From: Opitutaceae bacterium
Lineage (GTDB): Bacteria > Verrucomicrobiota > Verrucomicrobiia > Opitutales > Opitutaceae
DNA length: 40,674 nt
Assembly: GCA_025352845.1 (NCBI GenBank)
Contig: JANXSC010000374.1
Span: 1 to 40,674 of the forward strand
Direction: 5' to 3'
A program made the translations under genes and the position numbers. The notes under the pieces are model-generated. The model did no database searches and was not told the origin of the DNA. It saw only the letters and a list, made by a program, of their open reading frames with translations. Positions 33,892-40,674 of the stretch are shown here, piece after piece. Numbering within the stretch: position 1 is the stretch's first letter; the number at the start of each line of letters is the position of its first letter.

Positions 33892-35427
33892 TTACTTCGC
33901 CGGCGTGGCGGCCACAAAATTTGCCGCGTCGTCCGAACTGCCGGTGCCGGAGTATTTCGCGAATTGCGGAAACGGGAACAGTGGGCGCGTGCGGAGGACT
34001 TTGCCGGACGCATCCTTCACTTCACCGAGCAGGCGATCGAGTGCCTTGCCTTCCTCGACCCAGCGAATGAGCGCCGACTGCGTGCCGGCCGGTGTCGGGC
34101 CGGCACCACGGAAGCCGTGATCCACGCCGGGCACGAGGAAGAACCGCGCGAACTTGGCGGCCCTTTCCGCGCCGCCCATCCGTTGCTGCACCTTTTCGTA
34201 ATACTCGATCGTGCTCTGCGGCGGGATGAGCTGGTCCGCGAGCCCGTGCGTGATGATCAACTTGCCCCCGCGGTCGCGGAAGCGGGTGAGGTCGGGATCG
34301 TCGGCGCTGAAGACGGGGCCGAAGAGTTCGGCGGACTGGCCGAGGAAGAGTTCGTATTCGTCGCGCTTGAGCGAGGTGCCGTCGTAGTTCGGGTTTTGCG
34401 CAAGGAAAAATTTCATCCAGTCGAACGCGACGCCGAACGGTTTCGGCTGGAGCGGCGCGCCCTCGGTGCCCGCCACCGCGAAGAGATTCGAACCGCGGGT
34501 GTAGCCATGCCACAGGAATTTTCCGTCGCGCGTGCGTGCGCCGTCCCAGATTTTGCGCAGCACCTCGGCGTCGGCCGCCGTGAACGTCTCCTCGCCCACG
34601 GCGGTGCCGACGAGCGCCTGCGGATCCCAGATGCACCGGATCGGATCGTCGATCACGCCATCGGTCACGCCGTCGGCGGCATCGCAAGCGGCGACGGCGG
34701 CGGCGGTCGCCGCGTCGAGCTTGGCCTTGGAAACGAAGTGGTTCATCTCGCGCATGACGGCGTGCCCCCACGCGCCGCCCGGCACCATGCGCGCCCAGTT
34801 CACCGCGGGGCAGCCGGAGAAAATCCCATCGTAGTCCTCGGGGTAGCGCTGCGCCTCCATCAGCCCCTGCCGACCACCCGTGGAGCTGCCGATGAAATAG
34901 GAAAAGCGCGGTGGCTTGCCGTAGAACGCCTGCGTGAGCGCCTTGCCGACGACGGTCATCTCGTGGATGCCGAGATAGGCGTTGTCGCGGATTTCCGGCC
35001 AATTAAGCCGGCCGCTGGCGTTGAGGGCGAAACTCCCGCTGCCGCCCTCGTGACCGGTGTCGGTCGCAGCCGTGGCGAATCCCTGTGTGACCGGAACGCG
35101 CAGACTGCCGGCGTTGCCGCCGACAAAACCGCCGCCGCCGTTGCCCTGAAAACGGCCGTTCCAATTCTTCAACGGCAGCGCGACCCACACCGTCACGCGA
35201 TCTTTCGCGGGCGGATGCGTGACGATCGCGGTGATGCGAACCGAGCCTTCCTTTTCGTCCGCGACGACGGATTCGATGGTTGTGTTGGGCAGCGAAATTT
35301 TCCGCAGCGCATCGAGGGAGAGGACAGGCGCGGCGTCGGGATAGAGCGGCGCGGGTCGCTGCGCAAAGACGGTGGCGGCGAAAACAAGCGCGATGAACAG
35401 GGCGGCAATTCGGGTCGGAGTTTTCAT
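33892..35427 (-). CDS. Tannase/feruloyl esterase family hydrolase
   Basis: 511 residues, signal peptide ending ATVFA|Q. The alpha/beta-hydrolase core has nucleophile Ser182 in YFIGSSTGGRQG, Asp398 in THGLADQLIPP and His437 in VPGVDHGFRG. Large lid with EAQRYPEDYDGIFSGCPAVNW, typical of the tannase family. It should cleave ester-linked phenolic or acyl groups from plant or algal glycans in the periplasm. Family members usually have a CS-D-HC motif in which a disulfide joins the residues beside Ser and His; here both cysteines are replaced (Ser181 and Gly438). The ATG overlaps the sulfatase stop (ATGA), indicating coupling. Confidence 0.9.
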   Translation of the reverse strand: MKTPTRIAALFIALVFAATVFAQRPAPLYPDAAPVLSLDALRKISLPNTTIESVVADEKEGSVRITAIVTHPPAKDRVTVWVALPLKNWNGRFQGNGGGGFVGGNAGSLRVPVTQGFATAATDTGHEGGSGSFALNASGRLNWPEIRDNAYLGIHEMTVVGKALTQAFYGKPPRFSYFIGSSTGGRQGLMEAQRYPEDYDGIFSGCPAVNWARMVPGGAWGHAVMREMNHFVSKAKLDAATAAAVAACDAADGVTDGVIDDPIRCIWDPQALVGTAVGEETFTAADAEVLRKIWDGARTRDGKFLWHGYTRGSNLFAVAGTEGAPLQPKPFGVAFDWMKFFLAQNPNYDGTSLKRDEYELFLGQSAELFGPVFSADDPDLTRFRDRGGKLIITHGLADQLIPPQSTIEYYEKVQQRMGGAERAAKFARFFLVPGVDHGFRGAGPTPAGTQSALIRWVEEGKALDRLLGEVKDASGKVLRTRPLFPFPQFAKYSGTGSSDDAANFVAATPAK

Positions 35428-37058
35428 GGGGTAAAGGATTTCATCCAGGCAAGCTGCGGCCAGCCGCGCGTGTCCACCGTCTGCGGCACGCCCGGTGTGC
35501 TGCGACCGCGCTCGATGATTTCGCGTAGTGCACGGCCGAGACGCTGCGCGATTTCTGGGTGCGCGCCGGCGAGGTTTTTCGTTTCGGCGGGATCGGCGGC
35601 GAGATCATAGAGTTGAAAGGGCGGGAGTTTTGAAAGATCGGCGGGCTCGACTGGGAGCCATTGCGAGGGCGTCGCGGTGGGCGCGCTCCAGCCGCCGGAG
35701 CCGGGGCAGAGGAGCAGTTTCCATTTCCCCTCACGGATCGCGAACTCGCCGTCGGCGGAGTGATTCACGAGTGGTGGGCGGGGCGGCGCGGATTTTTCGC
35801 CGCGCAGGTGCGCAAGGAAACTCACGCTATCCTCGGCGGCGGTGGCAGGGAGCGGCGCGCCGAGAATCTCCGCGCACGTCGCAAACAAATCGAGCTGCCC
35901 GATCGTAACGTCGCAGCGCGCGCCGACGGGTGTGACACCGGGCCAGCGCGCAATGAACGGCACGCGGTGCCCGCCCTCGAAGAGGTCGGCCTTGTAGCCG
36001 CGGCGGCCGGCGCCGGGGTCGTGGGAGATTTTTTGCAGCGCGGCGAGGCCGCCGGGCGGCGCGAAGCCGTTGTCGGCGGTGAAAATCACGAGCGTGTTTT
36101 TCGCGAGGCCGAGGCGGTCGAGCGCGGCGAGGAGGCGGCCGACATCGTCGTCGATCTGCGCGACGAAATCGCCGTAGGGCGTCGTGCCGGTCTTGCCGTC
36201 GAAACGGCCGGTCGGGAGGACGGGCGTGTGCGGCGCAGCGAGCGGGAGGTAGAGGAAAAACGGTTTGGCGTCGCGCGCGGCGGCGCGTTCGCCGAGGTAG
36301 GCGAGCGTTTTTTCGACGAGGCGCGGTTGCACTTCCTCCATGCGAAAATCGTCCGCGATGGGACCACCGCGCCAAAGTTTCGGCACGGGACTGTCGGCAA
36401 TCGTGCCGGTGGGCACGAGCGTGGCGCGGTCGCCGTCGAGCCACACGTAGGGCGGCATGTCGAGCGACGCGCTGAGGCCGAAGAACCGATCGAAGCCATG
36501 CGCGCGCGGACCACCGGCGAAGGGTTTCGTGAAATCGACGTCCTCGGGTTGCGGCCCGCGCTTCGCCCAATCGAGCCCAAGGTGCCATTTGCCAAACGCG
36601 GCGGTCGTGTAGTCATGTTGCCGGAGAAATTCCGCGACGGTGATGCGGCCGGGTTCGAGGAGTGGCGGGCTGTAACCTTGCAGGACGCCTTTTTTCAGCT
36701 TCGTGCGCCACGCGTAGCGCCCCGTGAGCAGCGCGTAGCGGCTCGGCGTGCAGAGCGACGACGCGGAGTGGGCATCGGAAAAGATCATCCCCTCGCGCGC
36801 GAGCCGGTCGAGATGCGGCGTCGGCCACTTGCACTCCGGATTCAGCGCGGCGACATCGCCGACACCCATGTCGTCGGCGAGGATGTAGAGGATGTTGGGG
36901 GCGGCGGCGCGGGCGGTGGTGGCGATGAAGAACAGCGCGAGCCACCAACCGATGCAGGAGCGAACGCGTGCAGTAAGGCGGGTCTCAGACCCGCCCTCGG
37001 GCGCTGATTTTCGGAAGGGCAGGTCGGAGACCTGCCCTACTTTGCTGAGTTTTTTCAT
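35424..37058 (-). CDS. Secreted sulfatase (formylglycine-dependent), polysaccharide operon
   Basis: 544 residues from ATG 37058. ILYILADDMGVGDV supplies metal ligands, LCTPSRYALLTGRY the maturation site with Cys103, then FGKWHLG and FTADNGF. Order and length fit S1 arylsulfatase-like enzymes acting on sulfated glycans. The export signal (SCIGWWLALFFIATTARA) starts at residue ~35, late for a signal peptide, because a 68-bp REP-like element (36973-37040) is inserted after MKKLSK and adds about 23 in-frame residues. The gene starts 7 bp after the lyase-like gene and overlaps the esterase start. Confidence 0.93.
   Translation of the reverse strand: MKKLSKVGQVSDLPFRKSAPEGGSETRLTARVRSCIGWWLALFFIATTARAAAPNILYILADDMGVGDVAALNPECKWPTPHLDRLAREGMIFSDAHSASSLCTPSRYALLTGRYAWRTKLKKGVLQGYSPPLLEPGRITVAEFLRQHDYTTAAFGKWHLGLDWAKRGPQPEDVDFTKPFAGGPRAHGFDRFFGLSASLDMPPYVWLDGDRATLVPTGTIADSPVPKLWRGGPIADDFRMEEVQPRLVEKTLAYLGERAAARDAKPFFLYLPLAAPHTPVLPTGRFDGKTGTTPYGDFVAQIDDDVGRLLAALDRLGLAKNTLVIFTADNGFAPPGGLAALQKISHDPGAGRRGYKADLFEGGHRVPFIARWPGVTPVGARCDVTIGQLDLFATCAEILGAPLPATAAEDSVSFLAHLRGEKSAPPRPPLVNHSADGEFAIREGKWKLLLCPGSGGWSAPTATPSQWLPVEPADLSKLPPFQLYDLAADPAETKNLAGAHPEIAQRLGRALREIIERGRSTPGVPQTVDTRGWPQLAWMKSFTP
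36973..37040. repeat. Two-hairpin REP-like element inside the sulfatase signal-peptide region
   Basis: 68 bp, read on the minus strand from GTAGGGCAGGTC to CCGCCTTAC. Two hairpins, GGCAGGTC/GACCTGCC and GGCGGGTC/GACCCGCC, are separated by a CCGAAAATC spacer. It shares the GTA...TAC ends and A-rich spacer with the elements at 8435 and 23442. It contains no stop in the sulfatase frame, so the protein reads through it. Confidence 0.85.
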
Positions 37059-37065
37059 CGGTGTC

Positions 37066-38805
37066 TCAGGAAATCTTCAGCGTGAAATCGAAGGGCGTCG
37101 CACCCGTGAGATAAACGCTCTGGCCGTCCCATTTCGGCAGCGCACCGCGCACCTGCGTGTAGGTGTGTTCGACGAGGCCGGGGCCGAACTCGATCGTGTC
37201 GGCGCCGAGCGTGTAGCGTCCGGTGCCGGCACGGAGGAAGAACGCATCCTTCACGTCCGTGACCGGCTCGACGCCGTGCAACGCGCCGCCGTGGCGAAAC
37301 GCCAGCTCGATCGCAACGGGCACGTGCTCGGTGCCCCGGATCGAAAAGGCGAGGGAGAATTTTCCGCCGGACTCCGTCACTTCGACCGTGGCGGTGAGTG
37401 TCTGCACCTCGGAGCGCGCGCGGAACGCCTTGCTGTTCGTGGCGAGCGTGCCGTTGGGCGCCATCTTGGTGTGCTCGCCGCTCGCGATCTGTTCCTTCGT
37501 GAGCGGTTGGAAATACGGGCCGTCGAGTTCCTGGCGGAGAATGTAGCGGCCGTCGCGGAATTCGAGCATATCGGAGGTGAACTGGCCCTTGCCAAAAAAC
37601 GCCGTGGCGAAGCGCACGGCCTCGAGCGCGGCGGAGTTTTTGCGGAAGGAAAAGAGCGTGGAGTTGCCCGCGAGGATGGTGCCGCTCGCCGGGCCGTGGC
37701 GGATGCGCGCGAGGCTCGAGTGGGCGAAGACCTTCGCGTAGTCGGTCGGCAGGGGCGCGTCGGGCGGGAGCGCGCGCGCGAAGTCCGGCTCGGTGAGATA
37801 CACCGCGAGCTCGCCCGGATGGCGCGGCGCGGCGCTGCGCTCGATCTGGCGGCACATCGCGGCGAAGCGGCCGTTGCCATCGCGGAGCGCGAGCGTGCGA
37901 TAGGAATAATAGTAGCGTGCCATGCTGCCGCGCGTGGCGCGGTCCTGCCGGCGCGAGGCCTCGGTCACGACCTCGCCGTCGGGGTGGACGTAGAAGAGCG
38001 TCATCTCGAGATTTTTTCGCACCGGCTCGAGGAGCGCCGGTCGGTCGAGGAAACGCGCCACGGTGATAAGCGCGCGATTCACGATCGGCGAATAGACGGT
38101 GGTGGATTTTTCCGTGTATTGCCCGTCGGGATCGAGGTCGATGCCCTCGGCGAGCCACTGGTCGATGCGCGCGCCGTAGCGCGGATCGGGGAAGAGCGCG
38201 TTTACCCATGCGAGCGCGGCACACACGACCCAACGATGGTTCGGCGTATGCACGCCGCCGACGACCAACGCGTCAGCAGCGCGCTTGATAAACGTGGCCA
38301 ACTCGGCGATGACCGGCGCGAACTCGCGCACCGGACTCGCGCGCAGCAGCGCATACGCGGGACACGTGCCCTCGAGGATAAACGCGAGATCGGGCGGCGA
38401 ATGGAAATTAGTCGCGTAGTAGTCGACCGTGCCATCGGCGTGCTGCGCCTTCAGCATGTAGCGGAGGCCCGCGAGCATCGGCTCGGCGAGATCCGTCGAG
38501 CGGAAATATTTCGAACCGGGTGCGCACGCGGCGGCGGCGAGCGCGGCGACGAAGCCATTGGTGCCGGCGACGGTGTGGATACCGTGCTCATTCGCGAGGC
38601 CGCCGAACCAGCGGTGGCCGGCGCGGCGCTCCTGTTTCGCAAGGAGCGAGGGAATTTGTTCGTCGTGCGCGCGGATGATCGCGCGGAGCGTTTCATCGCC
38701 CGCGCCCGCGCCGGCGGGGGACGAGACCGCGGCCACGGCACGCGGACCGACGACGGCGAGCGAAGCGGTGGCGGCGGAGGAGAGGAGAAATTGGCGGCGT
38801 TGCAT
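37066..38805 (-). CDS. Tat-exported protein of unrecognised family, possibly a polysaccharide lyase
   Basis: 579 residues beginning MQRRQFLLSSAATASLAVVG, a twin-arginine signal. Residues ~40-330 are helical pairs (alpha/alpha-toroid-like) with NHRW at 189-192 and Tyr230/Tyr238 in DGQYTEKSTTVYSP. The last ~200 residues are beta-rich. A toroid plus sandwich with Asn/His/Tyr in the cleft is the plan of heparinase II/III-like and alginate lyases, but I do not recognise a named family. Its place between a TonB receptor and a sulfatase supports a depolymerase role. The gene ends 7 bp before the sulfatase ATG. Confidence 0.75.
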   Translation of the reverse strand: MQRRQFLLSSAATASLAVVGPRAVAAVSSPAGAGAGDETLRAIIRAHDEQIPSLLAKQERRAGHRWFGGLANEHGIHTVAGTNGFVAALAAAACAPGSKYFRSTDLAEPMLAGLRYMLKAQHADGTVDYYATNFHSPPDLAFILEGTCPAYALLRASPVREFAPVIAELATFIKRAADALVVGGVHTPNHRWVVCAALAWVNALFPDPRYGARIDQWLAEGIDLDPDGQYTEKSTTVYSPIVNRALITVARFLDRPALLEPVRKNLEMTLFYVHPDGEVVTEASRRQDRATRGSMARYYYSYRTLALRDGNGRFAAMCRQIERSAAPRHPGELAVYLTEPDFARALPPDAPLPTDYAKVFAHSSLARIRHGPASGTILAGNSTLFSFRKNSAALEAVRFATAFFGKGQFTSDMLEFRDGRYILRQELDGPYFQPLTKEQIASGEHTKMAPNGTLATNSKAFRARSEVQTLTATVEVTESGGKFSLAFSIRGTEHVPVAIELAFRHGGALHGVEPVTDVKDAFFLRAGTGRYTLGADTIEFGPGLVEHTYTQVRGALPKWDGQSVYLTGATPFDFTLKIS

Positions 38806-38906
38806 GGCGTGAGTTACTCAGCGCGCGGCGAGGACGGAAAGGATGAAGTCGAGTCCGGAAGCCTCAGCTAAATGTCTGTCCGGGCGCACTGCCGCCCAAC
38901 CATCAA

Positions 38907-40674
38907 TCACCGCTCGATATCGAATGAGAGGACGAATTCGCGGCCGGCCTGGCGGCCGTAGTTGCGCGGGACGCCGTTGGCGAAGGTGCGGGTGACGAAG
39001 AGGCGCTCGGTGTTGAAGGCGTTGTTCACGTTGAGCTGCACGCGCCACGACGTGCCGGCCGTGCCGCGGAAGCGATAATTGGCCATGAGGCCGGTGATGA
39101 CATAGCCCTCGGACTTGTAGGGGTTGTCGCGGTCGGTGCGGGTGCGGCCCTTGGCATCGATCTTGTTCGGGAAGCCGAGGAGCGAGGGGCCCCGGTAGCG
39201 GAAATTGGCGCTGACGGCCGCGCCCTTGAGCCGGCCCTCGGTGAAGCTCTGGGTGGCGACGAGGTTGGAGCGCCACGTCTGGGCGTTGCCGCCCTGGCTG
39301 CCGAGGCTCGCCTGGATGTCGTCCACGGGGCCTTGGATGAGCTGGGTGAACGCGGCCTCGACGGTGCGGGTCGCATCGTAGGGGGCCGCGGCCCAGTTGC
39401 CGCCGATGGCGCGCCAGACGGCGACCTTGGTGTTGATGTAGTCATACCACGGCTGCGTGGAGAGGTCGTCGAGCTCGGTCTCGGTGCGCCCGAGGTTCCA
39501 GAAGAGACGGAGGTTGCGCGTTGGGTTGTAGGTGAGGTCCACCTCAAGGCCCTTGCTGTTGCGATCGCCGGGGAGGCGGAATTCGCCGACGAGGGGATTG
39601 CGCGTCTCGATGAAGAGCGGATTAATCGGGTAGCTGCGGTCGTTGGTGTGGAGCTGCTGCTCGAAGTTGATCAGGTTCTGGCGGAGGCCGCTGTCGGCGA
39701 GGGTGAGGTTCCGGTTGAGGGAATTGAAAAAATTCACCTTGAGGTTGAGCCGGTCGTCGAGGAGGCGGAAGCGCACACTGTATTCGTGGGACTCGCCGTA
39801 GGGTGACTCGAGGACGGTGCCGTTCACATCGCGCACGACGGCGACCTCGTTAAGCGAGGAGTTGCGCGAATAGTCGTAGCCGAAGGAAATCCATTTTTCG
39901 AGCCACGGCGGGCGGACGATGAAGCCGTAGTTGAAACGCGTGGCGGAGCGGTAGGGCGTCCAGATGGAGGGCGGCTCCTGCTGCCGGAAATCGGAGTAGG
40001 CGCGAAAGCCGGTGCCGAGGGGATTCTGCGCCGTGATCGGGCCGTCGGTGAGGATGGGTTGGAAGGAGCCGAAGTTGGCGTTCCGCACGCGGTCGTAGCG
40101 CACCCCGAGATTGGCGACGACGTGGTTTTTGAAAAACACGCTCGACGTGCTCGCCGCGAGCGAGCCGCGCTGGAGGTGGTTGGCGGAGGGTGCGGTGCCG
40201 ATGTTGCCGACGGGATTTTGAAACGCCGTGACGCCGAAGCGCTCGCCGGCGGCGGTGGTGAAATACATCGTCTCCATCAGGTCGCCGTAGGCGGTGGGCG
40301 CGGCGAGACCGTAGTCGTGGGGATTGGAACTCGCGCCGAAGGCCGGGAGGTATTGCCGAAGAAAAATCGCGCGCTCGACGTGGAGGGGATTGTCGCGCGC
40401 GGCAGCGGAGAGGAAACTCGGCTTGCCGATGATGAGATTGCGGAGTTGGGCGAGCGTGTAGGTGGCGGAGTCCTCGTAGCTGGTGAAAAACCCGAGACGG
40501 TGGCGACCGAGGTGGTGCGTCCAACCGGCGTTGCGGCTGAAGTCCTGCTCGTGCGTGATCACGGCGCGGTATTGGTAGATGTAGTTGTCGGCCCAGTTGC
40601 CCTGGCCGGTGGAGTTGTTGGCCTCAAGGTAGGGGCGGCCGTAGAGCGGATTGGGGGTCGCGCCGTCGGGCAGG
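38907..40674 (-). CDS. TonB-dependent receptor, C-terminal part (5' end outside window)
   Basis: The minus-strand frame is open to the right edge, giving 588 residues of barrel; the plug and signal lie beyond the window. Alternating beta-strand pattern with conserved receptor features: FGVRYDRVRNANF-like strand, VDLTYNPTRNLRLFWNLG, VNNAFNTERLF, and a final REFVLSFDIER. The end is Arg rather than the usual Phe. First gene of the minus-strand operon feeding the lyase-like protein, sulfatase, esterase and kinase; it likely imports the glycan fragments. Confidence 0.9.
   Translation of the reverse strand, partial: LPDGATPNPLYGRPYLEANNSTGQGNWADNYIYQYRAVITHEQDFSRNAGWTHHLGRHRLGFFTSYEDSATYTLAQLRNLIIGKPSFLSAAARDNPLHVERAIFLRQYLPAFGASSNPHDYGLAAPTAYGDLMETMYFTTAAGERFGVTAFQNPVGNIGTAPSANHLQRGSLAASTSSVFFKNHVVANLGVRYDRVRNANFGSFQPILTDGPITAQNPLGTGFRAYSDFRQQEPPSIWTPYRSATRFNYGFIVRPPWLEKWISFGYDYSRNSSLNEVAVVRDVNGTVLESPYGESHEYSVRFRLLDDRLNLKVNFFNSLNRNLTLADSGLRQNLINFEQQLHTNDRSYPINPLFIETRNPLVGEFRLPGDRNSKGLEVDLTYNPTRNLRLFWNLGRTETELDDLSTQPWYDYINTKVAVWRAIGGNWAAAPYDATRTVEAAFTQLIQGPVDDIQASLGSQGGNAQTWRSNLVATQSFTEGRLKGAAVSANFRYRGPSLLGFPNKIDAKGRTRTDRDNPYKSEGYVITGLMANYRFRGTAGTSWRVQLNVNNAFNTERLFVTRTFANGVPRNYGRQAGREFVLSFDIER

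Noticed and set aside
1..40674. CRISPR arrays, rRNA genes, intact transposases or integrases, plasmid or phage origins
   Set aside because: No regularly spaced direct repeats, rRNA-like segments or DDE/tyrosine recombinase motifs were seen on either strand.

Overview
The window looks like a chromosomal segment of a GC-rich member of the Verrucomicrobiota, most likely Opitutaceae-like. That placement is inference. It rests on the mix of gene families: a Planctomycetes/Verrucomicrobia-type haem-binding HEAT protein, three TonB-dependent receptors, two formylglycine sulfatases, PQQ sugar dehydrogenases, a DUF6268 protein, secreted delta-60/NHL proteins, a divergent membrane pyrophosphatase, and several two-hairpin REP-like repeats at gene boundaries.

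Layout. 1-8.4 kb (+ strand): end of a cytochrome c-like HEAT protein, a TonB-dependent receptor, a sulfatase and a gamma-glutamyltransferase. 8.4-18 kb: a decayed accessory belt. It holds a broken tRNA-Leu copy beside an intact tRNA-Leu(UAA), an AbiEii-type toxin pseudogene, a short-chain reductase fragment, a DUF6268 pseudogene, a truncated NodB deacetylase and an internally deleted HsdR restriction-subunit remnant. Intact genes inside the belt are a three-gene minus-strand operon (TonB receptor, YfiR, CHASE8-type histidine kinase), an orphan NarL-type response regulator and a WaaE-like glycosyltransferase. 18-25.3 kb: membrane pyrophosphatase behind a terminator-like leader hairpin, arylamine N-acetyltransferase, DUF885 metallopeptidase-like protein, a collapsed PQQ-dehydrogenase gene, and a nucleotidyltransferase with a small helical partner. 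25.5-32.9 kb (+ strand): a large delta-60/Ig/NHL secreted protein whose start codon is out of frame, PlsY overlapping a GNAT-aminotransferase fusion, and an intact cytochrome-PQQ sugar dehydrogenase.

32.9-40.7 kb (- strand): a compact polysaccharide-utilisation operon. In transcription order it has a TonB receptor (cut by the window edge), an unrecognised Tat-exported toroid/sandwich protein that could be a lyase, a sulfatase, a tannase/feruloyl-esterase-family hydrolase and a PfkB sugar kinase. Overlapping or near-touching ends suggest co-transcription. Together they would import, depolymerise, desulfate, de-esterify and phosphorylate a decorated glycan.

The best candidates for something not well described are (i) the TonB receptor-YfiR-CHASE8 kinase operon, a possible cross-envelope signalling unit, (ii) the PlsY plus GNAT-class V aminotransferase fusion pair, a possible lipid or N-acyl amine pathway, and (iii) REP-like elements that supply the first codons of two genes.
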